Source of the DNA: Sandaracinaceae bacterium
GTDB taxonomy: Bacteria > Myxococcota_A > Polyangia > Polyangiales > JAFGIB01
Direction: 5' to 3'
Assembly: GCA_017881145.1 (NCBI GenBank)
Contig: JADGRG010000584.1
Coordinates: 1-11,229 of the forward strand
DNA: 11,229 nt
In this document: in pieces, positions 1-8,000 of the stretch
Layout: every line of letters begins with the position of its first letter
Position numbering within the stretch: position 1 is the first letter of the stretch
Program-made: the position numbers and the translations under genes
The notes under the pieces: generated by a model
Told to the model about the DNA's origin: nothing
Databases searched by the model: none
What the model saw: the letters and a program-made list of their open reading frames with translations, nothing else

Positions 1-2
1 CC

Positions 3-212
3 GCCGGCGAGCCGAAGCGCCGCTTCACGCTCTTCACACCCGAGCAGCCCGTGGTGAACGGTCAGCTCCAAGACGAAGTCACCTGGACGCTCAGCTCCGC
101 CGAAAAGAAGCAGGTCGGCCCAAACGGCCTGCTGGTGCGCTTCTACTTCAGCGTGCTCGACCACCGCGGCGGCTTCGATCTGGCGATGCGCACGCTCTGC
201 GTGCTGCGCTGA
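3..212 (+). CDS. C-terminal fragment of an unrecognised protein (5' partial)
   Basis: The last 69 codons of a gene that enters from the left edge; the frame is open from position 3 to TGA at 210-212. The fragment reads from AGEPKRRF to the C-terminus RTLCVLR. It looks like a compact soluble domain rich in beta-type residues, with one Cys near the end and no membrane segment. The ending, with RFYFSVLDHRGGFD followed by a Cys, reminds me of the C-terminus of secreted proteins of unknown function in myxobacteria, but that is memory and not a family assignment. Codon choice is GC-rich at third positions like the neighbours, which supports a real gene. The next gene downstream is on the opposite strand and ends convergently 24 bp away. 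No function is proposed. Confidence 0.7.
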   Translation, partial: AGEPKRRFTLFTPEQPVVNGQLQDEVTWTLSSAEKKQVGPNGLLVRFYFSVLDHRGGFDLAMRTLCVLR

Positions 213-236
213 GTGAGCCGACGCCGACCTGACTAT

Positions 237-1052
237 CTAGTACTCGTGCTTACCGGCCGCGCGCTCCGCCGCACGTCGCAGCGCAGCCGCGACATCTTGC
301 GGCAGGCCCGCGGGCACCGGCGCAGCTGCGGCGGGTGGCGCACCGGTGATCAGCTCGACGATCACGCATGCTGCCACGTAGGTGCCGGCGAGCGAGGGGT
401 GATTGCCGTCGGGCGCGTAGAGCTCGATCTCGGGGTGGACCAGGCGAGCTTGCCGGAAGCCTTCGCCCGGCAACGCAACCAGCGAGTGGGTTTCTTCGGC
501 CACGCTGCGCACCTACGCGAGCAGCAAGCTCTGCATCGCGTCCGGGCTGCCTCCCGACCATGGGTTTGCGTACATTTCGTCGCTCTGATCTCGGTGCGCC
601 CAGGCCTCGAAGATCACGGGCTTTGCACCGGTGGCTTCTGCCGCGCTCGCAAAGCGCCTGACATAATCGTGAAATCCAACGGGGTTGGTCAGCGGCTCGT
701 AGGTGCGCTCCTGCAGCACGACGTGCGTGTAATGCCCTTGCGCGATTCGGAGGGGAGCGGCTCCTGCACTCCAGTGAGCACTGAGTGCAACGCCACCCGC
801 GGTCACGCTCTCGGCGGCAATGCTCGCGTCCAGGCTTTGCACGAGCGAAGGCAGATCATTGTAGTACGTGAGGCTATTGCCGATGAAGAGCACTTTGCGC
901 TGCGGCGCGACGGGCGGAGCCGGCGCCTCTGTGCTGTCACGGTGCGCGTAGCGATAGAGCGCTTGGGTCGGATCGAAGTCGTCGCAGGCGCCTAAGAGCG
1001 TGGCCGTCGTCACGGTGATGACAAGAGAGAGCGGGAGCGGAGCACGGTGCAC
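237..1052 (-). pseudogene. SGNH-hydrolase-family lipoprotein, interrupted by an in-frame TAG
   Basis: Read on the minus strand from GTG at 1052 to TAG at 239-237. The first 179 codons give a lipoprotein signal peptide with lipobox LGAC (Cys23), then block I of the SGNH/GDSL esterase superfamily (FIGNSLTYYND, nucleophile Ser60), then a VVLQE segment. Codon 180 is TAG (515-513). Translation in the same frame continues at once for 91 more codons that hold the expected C-terminal catalytic block, DGNHPS (Asp215, His218), and a helical end. Both halves belong to one ancestral gene of about 271 residues, a normal size for a secreted esterase or acetylhydrolase. As written, the product stops before the catalytic Asp/His pair and should be inactive. 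A sequencing error or stop readthrough is possible; a C-to-T change of CAG to TAG would explain it. The substrate cannot be told. Confidence 0.8.
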
Positions 1053-1106
1053 GAGGATACTCTACCGCCCCACCGCGGCCGCCGTCGCGCAGGATCGCCG
1101 CGCTTG

Positions 1107-1115
1107 TGCTATGTT
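1107..1115 (+). promoter_or_regulatory. Candidate extended -10 element for the Cys-rich lipoprotein gene
   Basis: The 87-bp gap between the divergent starts at 1052 (minus) and 1140 (plus) must hold both promoters. On the plus strand TGCTATGTT is a TGn-extended -10 element (four of six matches to TATAAT), 24 bp before the ATG at 1140; I see no good -35 upstream. On the minus strand TAGAGT (1064-1059) lies 6 bp before the GTG at 1052, with only a weak -35. Seen by eye and unsupported by transcript data. Confidence 0.3.
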
Positions 1116-1139
1116 TTGGGCCTGCACCTGGTTCTTCCG

Positions 1140-1976
1140 ATGCGAACCTTGCGCCACACACTCGCTCTGCTGCTGCTCATTTCTGCGTGCGCTCGCACCA
1201 GCTCGAGCTTGAATGATGCCGGGGCGTCGGCCTGCAAGACCGACTGCTCTCCTAGTGACGCCTGCGCGCACGGCGCGTGCACGCCGAGCCAAACCGGCAA
1301 GGATGCCGCCACCAGCCCACGCGATGCTTCCGCGAGCCCTGGGCGATCGGATTCAGCTGCTGACGGCGGCGGTGGTGGTGCAAGCCGTGATGCGGCGCAG
1401 GCGGCCGATGACGGCGGCATGGCCCCCAGCCCCGGCACCGTCGATTGCAGAACGCAGCCGGTGACCTTCCCGAGCTTCGATCGTGCTTGCAGCGCGGACT
1501 CGGAGTGCGTGGCGGTGCGACGGGTAACCAACTGTTGTGGCTCCGAGCTGGTCACAGCCGTCAACCAGGCCGTGGTCAAGGCCTTCAAGGCCGCCGCCGT
1601 TAGCTGCAACTCCCAGTTTCCACCCTGCGGCTGCGCGGCCCAGCCAGCACGCGCGGACGACGGCAGCGTCTTCGATGACGCGCACCCCTACGTGGTGAGC
1701 AAGTGCACGGCGCATGTCTGCGGCACGAGCTTCGTGACCGCCGCGAAGACAGCCTGTGGGCCGAACGGACTGACCTGCGACGCGCGCACCGAAGTCTGCG
1801 TGGCGCGCGAGCCGGTGGGACCGGCGATCGTCTACGAGTGCAAACCGGTCTCCGCCGAGTGCACCTGGCTGCGAAGCTGCGCCTGCCTGGCGAGTGGTCT
1901 GTGCACGAGCGCATACAACACCTGCAGCGACGTCGGCGACAACCAGATCGACTGCCTGTGCCCGATGTGCCAGTGA
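1140..1976 (+). CDS. Cys-rich secreted lipoprotein of unknown function
   Basis: A 278-residue protein. The ATG at 1140 is chosen over an in-frame ATG at 1047 because only 1140 places a lipoprotein signal peptide at the N-terminus: MRTLRH, a hydrophobic run of Leu, and a perfect lipobox ISAC with lipidated Cys17. A small Cys cluster (Cys32, 36, 42, 47) follows, then a low-complexity linker rich in Asp, Ala, Gly and Ser (about residues 50-100), and two Cys-rich parts. The first has an adjacent Cys pair (Cys132, Cys133 in TNCCGSEL) before a helix-like VNQAVVKAF stretch. The second ends in CLCPMCQ. The many paired Cys imply a disulfide-stabilised protein on the cell surface or in the periplasm. 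This build is common among predicted myxobacterial lipoproteins; no enzymatic motif is visible. It stands between two broken SGNH-hydrolase genes on the opposite strand. Confidence 0.85.
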   Translation: MRTLRHTLALLLLISACARTSSSLNDAGASACKTDCSPSDACAHGACTPSQTGKDAATSPRDASASPGRSDSAADGGGGGASRDAAQAADDGGMAPSPGTVDCRTQPVTFPSFDRACSADSECVAVRRVTNCCGSELVTAVNQAVVKAFKAAAVSCNSQFPPCGCAAQPARADDGSVFDDAHPYVVSKCTAHVCGTSFVTAAKTACGPNGLTCDARTEVCVAREPVGPAIVYECKPVSAECTWLRSCACLASGLCTSAYNTCSDVGDNQIDCLCPMCQ

Positions 1977-2020
1977 CCGGGCACGAGCGCGGCGAGAGCG
2001 AAATATCGGCAGCGTCCAGC

Positions 2021-2282
2021 TCAGAGTGCGCTGAACGCTGACACGGTGAGGTCCGTTCCGCTGCCGACGCTCAGGGCGATGGTGCGCAGATACTTCGCGA
2101 CCGCCGTGGCCACGCCGCCGTCGTAAGACAGGGGGGGCGGTCGGAATGTCGAGCATGGTTCCGACCAACACCGAAGCTGCCAAATACGATCCAGGCAGCG
2201 CTGGATGCGAGCCATCGTCCGCCCACAGGCTCAGCGCCGGCAGGTGTGCGCGGTACAGGCTCTGCACGCGGCGGGTCGTCAC
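2021..2282 (-). pseudogene. C-terminal remnant of a second SGNH hydrolase, truncated and frameshifted
   Basis: On the minus strand, codons from 2282 to about 2133 read LPALSLWADDGSHPAL and onward through PGSYLAASVL. This aligns with the catalytic Asp-x-x-His block of the SGNH gene at 237-1052 (HPEIELYAPDGNHPSL): about half of those 16 residues are identical, including D, G, H and P. The frame is then lost at a run of seven G (2131-2137). In the next frame the sequence continues plausibly as LSYDGGVATAVAKYL to TGA at 2023-2021, like the Ala-rich helical end of the first copy. Removing one base of the run restores a continuous C-terminus. The N-terminal two thirds, including the Ser block, are absent: the frame meets a stop at 2336-2334, inside the kinase promoter. 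The true 5' edge of homology is uncertain, perhaps up to about 2310. It is a decayed fragment and should give no active enzyme. Confidence 0.65.
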
Positions 2283-2291
2283 TCGACGAAG

Positions 2292-2311
2292 ACGCGGGAA
2301 AACACCCGCGT
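2292..2311. repeat. 7-bp perfect inverted repeat next to the kinase promoter
   Basis: ACGCGGG (2292-2298), a 6-bp spacer AAAACA, and CCCGCGT (2305-2311). The right arm ends one base before the -35 hexamer TTGACA at 2312. The position suits an operator where a dimeric regulator could meet RNA polymerase. It could also form a short hairpin followed by TTT, but that is too weak to call a terminator. Confidence 0.5.
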
Positions 2312-2340
2312 TTGACAGATGTGGCGGGGCTTTCTAGCCT
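2312..2340 (+). promoter_or_regulatory. Sigma-70-type promoter of the kinase-LysM operon
   Basis: A perfect -35 TTGACA (2312-2317), a 17-bp spacer, and -10 TAGCCT (2335-2340), a form common in GC-rich bacteria. The expected transcription start, about 7 bp past the -10, falls near 2347, with ATG at 2349. The transcript would be leaderless or nearly so. This also argues against translation from the in-frame ATG at 2319, which lies inside the spacer. Confidence 0.65.
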
Positions 2341-2348
2341 GCGGGCCG

Positions 2349-3680
2349 ATGTTGGACCGGATCGGTAAGTGCCGGATCGTCGGCGAGATCGGCAGCGGCG
2401 GTATGGCTGTCATCTACAAGGCGATCCAGGAGCCCCTGGAACGCGTGGTGGCGATCAAGGCCTTGAAGCCGAGCATTGCCCTGGACAGCCAGTTCGCTGC
2501 GCGCTTCGAGCGCGAGGCGCGCTTCATGGCCTCGCTGCAGCACGAGAACATCCTGCACGTCTACGACTTCGTCAAAGACGGCGACAGCATGTACATCGTG
2601 ATGGAGTACGTGCAGGGCATCGACCTCTACGATCTCTTGCAGGTCACGCCGCGTTTGCCGGTCGAGGTTGCGGCCATCGTGGCGTTGCAGGTGGCGCGCG
2701 CGCTCGACTACGCGCACTACCGCGGCATCATCCACCGCGACATCAAGCCCGCCAACGTGATGATCTCGCACTCCGGCGAGGTCAAGCTCATGGACTTCGG
2801 CATCGCCCGCGATCACTTGCAGAGCGACTTGACCGAGACGGGCACCGGCGTGGGCACGCCGAGCTACATGAGCCCGGAGCAGATCTTGGGAGACAAGCTC
2901 GACTTCCGCAGCGACGTCTTTTCGCTCGGCATCGTGCTCTATCAGTGCATCACCGGGAAGAAGCCCTTCATCGAAGACGAGTCGCGCACGGTGATGCAGA
3001 AGATCCGCCTCGACCGCTACGTGAATCCCCGCAAGCTGGTGGGCAGCGTTCCGAGCAACGTCGAACGGATCCTGGCGCGCTGCATGGAAAAGCTGCCGGC
3101 CAACCGCTACCCGAGCACGCAGGTGCTGATCGACGATCTGGTGGAGTTTCTCGCGGGGCGCGTCAGCATCAACCACAACGCGCGCTTAGTGATGTACCTG
3201 CGCGATGTCGGCGTGCTCGGCCAGAGCGAAGCCGAGGCGATGCTGAACACCAGCCAAAGCCGCGCTCCGCGCTCCGCCCTGCACGACCCCGACATGGCGC
3301 GGGGCTCCGTGCTGATCTTCGCTGCGCTCTTGTGTTGCGCGATGCTGGCGGCAGGCACCATCCAGGCGTCCGCCGGTCGCTTCTCACGCAACCGCGAGCC
3401 CGCCGAGGGCGACACCGGCCTTTCGCTCTCGCGTGCCGGCTACCTGCGCGTGGTGGTCGATCCCTGGGCCGATGTGTTCGTCGATGGGGAGCTCGCGACC
3501 ACGACGCCGACCGCGGCGCGCCTGCCGCTCTCTGCCGGCAAGCACTACGTCAAGTTCGTCAATCCCTTCTATCAAGAGCGGAGCTTCGAGGTGGTGATTC
3601 GACCGGGCGCGACTCAAACGCTGGAGGCGCGCTTGCGGCCCAAGCACACGGCCGCGCCGCCGGAGCCGAGCAAGCGATGA
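2349..3680 (+). CDS. Hanks-type Ser/Thr protein kinase with transmembrane segment and PEGA domain
   Basis: A 443-residue membrane-anchored kinase that should phosphorylate Ser/Thr of cytoplasmic partners in response to an envelope signal. The kinase domain (about 8-280) has the Gly-rich loop GSGGMAVIYKA (15-25), ATP-binding Lys37 (VAIK), the alpha-C Glu in FEREAR (about Glu56), catalytic HRDIKPAN (Asp131), DFG (149-151), and a TPSYMSPEQ activation segment ending in SPE rather than APE. All catalytic residues are present, so it is predicted active. A single membrane helix follows (about 318-338), then an extracytoplasmic PEGA domain (about 364-433, from GYLRVVVDP), a small beta domain found in surface and carbohydrate-linked proteins. 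The start at 2349 is chosen because the promoter sits directly before it and the kinase fold begins at once. Its TGA overlaps the ATG of the LysM gene (ATGA), so the two are translationally coupled and probably work together. Confidence 0.93.
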   Translation: MLDRIGKCRIVGEIGSGGMAVIYKAIQEPLERVVAIKALKPSIALDSQFAARFEREARFMASLQHENILHVYDFVKDGDSMYIVMEYVQGIDLYDLLQVTPRLPVEVAAIVALQVARALDYAHYRGIIHRDIKPANVMISHSGEVKLMDFGIARDHLQSDLTETGTGVGTPSYMSPEQILGDKLDFRSDVFSLGIVLYQCITGKKPFIEDESRTVMQKIRLDRYVNPRKLVGSVPSNVERILARCMEKLPANRYPSTQVLIDDLVEFLAGRVSINHNARLVMYLRDVGVLGQSEAEAMLNTSQSRAPRSALHDPDMARGSVLIFAALLCCAMLAAGTIQASAGRFSRNREPAEGDTGLSLSRAGYLRVVVDPWADVFVDGELATTTPTAARLPLSAGKHYVKFVNPFYQERSFEVVIRPGATQTLEARLRPKHTAAPPEPSKR

Positions 3681-4846
3681 AGACCGCGCTTCCACCTGCT
3701 CGACACGCTACCACCAGCTGGCCGGCCCGTGTAACGCACGCGTTATGGCTTGTGTTGTCCCTCGCGCTCTGCTTGGGCACGGTGCTGCTGGGCGGGCGAG
3801 TCCACGCGGACGCCACGTTCGTGCACATGGTGCGACCTGGCGAGACGCTCGCGTCGATCGCGGAGCTCTACTATGGCGACCCGCGGCGCGAGAGCGTGCT
3901 GGTCGCAGAGAACGGCCTCGCCAGCGAAGGCGGCGCCTCGATCGTGGTCGGCTTGAAGCTGGTTATTCCGACCGTCAGCTACCACCGCGTCGCGGAAGGC
4001 GAGACCTGGAGCGGGCTGGCCGAGCGCTATTATGGCGACTCGCGGCGAGCCTTTGCGCTGGTCGAAGCCAACTCGCAAAACGCGGGCAAGCCGCCGGACG
4101 TCGGCGCTGAGATCCTGGTGCCCTACCCACTTCGTCACGTGGCGACCCAACACGACGCGATGCGGCAGATCGCCAAAGACTGCTTCGGCGGCTCCCAGAA
4201 AGAGCTCGCCTCGGTGCGGCGCTTCAACTTCATGAAGCCCTCTCGCACCGAACGCGGCGAGATCGTGCTGGTGCCGCTGCCAAACCTGCTGCTTTCGCCG
4301 CAGGGCAGACACCTCGCCGAGGCACAGCTGCCCGGCGCCGTGCCGCAGGGCGAGACTCGCGACAAGCAGCTGCGCATCCGAGATGAGCTGCCACTTCTGC
4401 ACGAGCACGTGCAACACGGGCGTTACGTGGAAGCGGTCGGCCTGGCCAACCGCCTGATCGGTATGGGCGACCTTACGGGCAACCAAGTCGTCACCATCGA
4501 CCGGGAGCTGGGCATCGCGCTGATCGCACTGGACCGCGAGGATCTCGCGAGCGACGCGTTCAAAATGATGTTGGAGAAGCAGCCGGACCTCGAGCTCGGC
4601 ATCGGTGCCACCTCACCCAAAGTCTTGCGCGTGCTCGAGAACGCCAAGAAGAGCCTGGCCGAGACGCACGCCGCTGTGAACACCATTGCCGCACCAGGCG
4701 TAGCGGCAAGCCCCAAGCTCTCCGCCGCTGGCACAAACGCGGCGGCTTCCGGCCAGAAGCCCGCTGCAGCCCACCCCACACTACCGGCGGCCAAGCCAAG
4801 CGCACCAGCCAAGGTGAGCACGGCAGCCAAGGGCAACGGCCACTGA
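3677..4846 (+). CDS. Exported protein with three LysM modules and a helical C-terminal domain
   Basis: A 389-residue protein. It has a long signal peptide or N-terminal anchor: a basic start, a hydrophobic core around 21-40, and possible cleavage after VHA near residue 45. Three LysM modules follow. LysM1 (about 50-97) and LysM2 (about 103-150) share the core pattern GET, a helix, then YYGD-x-RR and a closing I/LVP. The third (about 154-205) is divergent, with CFGG in place of YYGD. LysM modules bind GlcNAc-containing glycans such as peptidoglycan. Residues about 230-335 look alpha-helical and TPR-like (GRYVEAVGLANRL, then DREDLASDAFKMMLEKQPD). The tail from about 340 is rich in Ala, Pro, Lys and Ser. 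The start is fixed by the ATGA overlap with the kinase stop; GGAG lies 11 bp upstream. It is likely a periplasmic glycan-binding partner of the kinase. No catalytic motif is seen. Confidence 0.88.
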   Translation: MKTALPPARHATTSWPARVTHALWLVLSLALCLGTVLLGGRVHADATFVHMVRPGETLASIAELYYGDPRRESVLVAENGLASEGGASIVVGLKLVIPTVSYHRVAEGETWSGLAERYYGDSRRAFALVEANSQNAGKPPDVGAEILVPYPLRHVATQHDAMRQIAKDCFGGSQKELASVRRFNFMKPSRTERGEIVLVPLPNLLLSPQGRHLAEAQLPGAVPQGETRDKQLRIRDELPLLHEHVQHGRYVEAVGLANRLIGMGDLTGNQVVTIDRELGIALIALDREDLASDAFKMMLEKQPDLELGIGATSPKVLRVLENAKKSLAETHAAVNTIAAPGVAASPKLSAAGTNAAASGQKPAAAHPTLPAAKPSAPAKVSTAAKGNGH

Positions 4847-5033
4847 GCCCGGCCTCGGCTATGCCTCGAAGCCACGCCACCCCAGAGTGCAAACCCGCGG
4901 CCCCGTGCTAGGGTTGCGCGCGCGCAGGATCCCGACTCTTCGGTCGAGCCTGCGGTAGCGGCCAAAGTGCTCTAGACGCACGCCTGGGCTCCAGCCGACG
5001 TCAGTGTGGCTTTCTTCGCGGGTATTTTTCGCA
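4847..5033. other. Intergenic gap before the GH18-NodB-GT2 gene
   Basis: 187 bp without a supported gene. I find no hairpin followed by a T-run after the LysM gene, so read-through into the synthase gene is possible. On the plus strand TATTTT (5023-5028) ends 5 bp before the ATG at 5034 and could be a -10 box for a nearly leaderless transcript, but no convincing -35 pairs with it. TAGGGT at 4909-4914 is another weak -10 candidate. Confidence 0.3.
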
Positions 5034-8000
5034 ATGATCTTCGAGGATCCTTCTCACCGTCGCTGGCATCGCGCCCTCTTCGTGTTCTCGCTCTTGGTGC
5101 TGGCTGCACTCGGCGCGCTCGGCATCACCATCACCGGCATCCTGGTGCCGCCCAGCGTGCCGAACCCGCTGAAGTCCAAGTCGCAGATGCAGGCGACCAA
5201 GGTGCGCGCGTCACTGGAGCACGACGCCCGGCCGGTCTACACGCCGCAGCAAAAGCGCCGCATGCAGGTGATTCGCACGCAGGAGAAGCGACGCCGCGAC
5301 AAGTTGGTCAACGCCTCCAAGGGCGAAGCCATGCCGCTGCCAAAAGACGCCGTGATCGCCTTCGCCGTGAAGGACGACCCCGCGTCGGTCGCGTCGCTGG
5401 AGCGCCACGTTGCCAACATCGACATCGTGGTGGCGGACTGGTTCGAGCTGCCGGGTCCCGGCTGCGATCTCATCGAGCACATCGACGACAAGACTCGCCG
5501 CGTGCTCGGGCGCAGCGATGTCATCGTGCTGCCGCGCTTGGCCAACCTCCAAGGCGACCAGTGGCGCGGCGCCGAGACCTCGACGTTCCTCTCGGATGAC
5601 AACGCCCGCGCCTGCTTCGTGAAGAAGTTCGTCGACCGCCTCGCCGCCATCGGTGCGGGCGGCATGAACCTCGATCTCGAAGAGCTGCAGCCGGAGGACT
5701 CGGAGCCCTTTCTCGAATTCATCCTCGAGCTACGCAAAGCGCTGCACGCGCACTCCATGCGTTTGACCGTGGATGTGCCCTTCCACGATCCGGCCTTCGA
5801 CTTCGAATACATCGGCAATGTTGCGGACGCGGTCATGATCATGGCCTACGACCAGCACTTTCCCGCGTCGAAGCCCGGGCCCATCGCGTCGCGCATCTGG
5901 CTGGCCGAATCGCTCGACGAGATGCTGCCGAGGCTCCCGGCAGACCGCGCGGTGGTGGTGCTCGGCAACTACGGCTACGACTGGACACTCTCCGATACGA
6001 ACCCGCGTGCCGAGGACGTCTCGTTCCGCGCGGCCATGGATCTCGCGCGCGCCTCCAGTGCACGCCCAGTCTTCGAAGAGCAGCTCGAAAACGGCCACTT
6101 CGGCTACATCGATCACGACTCGCAAACCCACGAAGTCTGGTTCATGGATGCCCTGGCATCGTGGAACCAAGTGGCTGCCTTGCGAGCGCGCGGCGTCACA
6201 CGCTTGGGCCTGTGGAGACTCGGCACCGAGGACGAGACGTTGTGGAGCTTCCTCGGCGCCGACGTGCAACCCCCTTTGCCGACAGTGCTGGCGAGTGTTC
6301 CCCCGGTCAAGTCCGTTGGGATCTTCGGCGACGGCGAGGTCTTCACCATTCGCGGCGAGCCGCAATCTGGCGCACGTGAGCTGGTCACGACTCCGGATGG
6401 AAAGCTCATCGTGCGTGGCAGCTACGCGCGCGTGCCGACCGGCTACGTGGTCGAACGCCGCGGTAGTCACGAGAAGCAAGTCGTGCTGACCTTCGACGAC
6501 GGACCCGACGAGCGCAACACCGGCAAGCTGCTGGACGCGCTGCGGGATCTGCACGTGCAGGCGACCTTCTTCGTGGTCGGCGATCAAGCCATGCGTTCAC
6601 CCGAGCTGGTGGTGCGCGAGGCCGACGAAGGGCATTTCGTCGGCAACCATTCTTTCACGCATCCGCACATGGAGTCGCTCACGCCGCGCGAGGCTGCGGC
6701 TCAGCTCGCCGCCACGCAACGTTTGATCGAGGGCCTCACCGGCCGCCGCACACCGCTCTTCCGCGCGCCTTACACCGCCAACATCGACCCGGAGTTGCCT
6801 GACGACTTGGCCGCGCTGCGCATCGCACTGCAAAACGGCTACCTCTTCGTCGGCGCCAACGTCGACCCGGACGACTGGGAAGCCAAGCGGAGCGTCGATT
6901 TCATCGCCAACAGCGTGGTCAACGACGTGGTCGCAGGGCGCGGGCAGATCGTGGTCATGCACGACGGCGGCGGTGACCGTTCACGCACCATCGCCGCGGT
7001 GCGCAAGCTGGTCCCCGAGCTGCGCCGTCGCGGCTATGAAATGGTGCCGCTCGATCGGCTGCTCGGCGTGAAGCATTCAGAGCTTGCGCTGCCGGTCCCG
7101 CCGGGAGAACGCATGTTCTCCGCCAGCGATGCATTCTTGGCCTACGCACGCGGCTGGGGCTACATCGTGCTGGCGGTGCTCTTCTTCGTCTGCACCGTGC
7201 TCTCCATCATCCGCATCATCTTCCTGGGCGGCCTGACACTGAAGAATCTGCGGACCAAGTCGCCGGAACCATCGCCGGATTTCCAGCCGCTGGTCACCGT
7301 GATCGTGCCTGCCTACAACGAAGAGATGGTGATCGCGACTACGGTGCGCTCGCTCCTGGAGAGCGCGTACGCGAACCTCGAGATCTTGGTCGTCGACGAT
7401 GGCTCGACCGACAAGACCTCCGAAGTCGTGGCGGGCATGGCAATCCAGTTCCCGCGCGTCCGGCTGATCAAACAGGCCAATGGCGGCAAAGCCAGCGCGG
7501 CTAACCATGCGTTACGCGAAGCGCACGGCGAGATCGTGGTCGCGGTCGACGCCGACACCCTGGTCGGTGCCGATGCCATCCCCAAGATGATCGCCCACTT
7601 CATCGAGCCCAAAGTCACCGCGGTCTGCGGCAACGTCGAAGTCGGCAACGTCAACGGCATCTTCACGGCCTTCCAAGCGATCGAGTACGTCACCAGCCAG
7701 AACTTCGATCGCCGCGCGTTCTCGTCGCTCAACTGCATCTCGGTGGTGCCCGGAGCGCTCGGCGCTTGGCGGCGTCAGGCGGTGCTCGATGCCGGTGGCT
7801 ACAGCGACGAAACCCTGACCGAGGACGCCGACCTTACACTCACCATTCTGCGGCGTGGCGGACACGTGGTGTATGAGCCCGAAGCTTACGGTCGCACCGA
7901 AGCCCCCGAGTCGCTCGGCGCCCTCTTGCGCCAGCGCTTCCGCTGGACCTACGGCATCTACCAGTGTCTGTGGAAGCATCGTCCTGCGTTCTTCAAGGGA

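Noticed and set aside
213..995. Long plus-strand open frame of 260 codons
   Set aside because: It lies antisense to the SGNH-hydrolase gene, whose minus-strand translation has a lipobox and both catalytic blocks. The plus-strand product has no recognisable motif.
2131..2137. Programmed frameshifting at the seven-G run
   Set aside because: The remnant lacks the N-terminal Ser block in any frame, so frameshifting would still give no working hydrolase. Decay or sequence error is simpler.
1353..2282. A 309-codon minus-strand open frame
   Set aside because: Only its first 50 or so codons carry SGNH similarity. The rest is antisense to the Cys-rich lipoprotein gene and reads as low-complexity Arg/Ala sequence.
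2334..3176. A 280-codon minus-strand open frame opposite the kinase
   Set aside because: A His/Asp/Val/Ala-rich mirror of strongly GC3-biased kinase codons, with no motif.
2369..3676. Upstream extension of the LysM frame through the kinase gene
   Set aside because: This part is the +2 shadow of the kinase gene, rich in Arg and Ala. The real LysM start is the ATG at 3677, followed by a signal peptide.
4847..4920. Intrinsic terminator after the LysM gene
   Set aside because: The two CTCG copies here are direct, not inverted, and there is no T-run.
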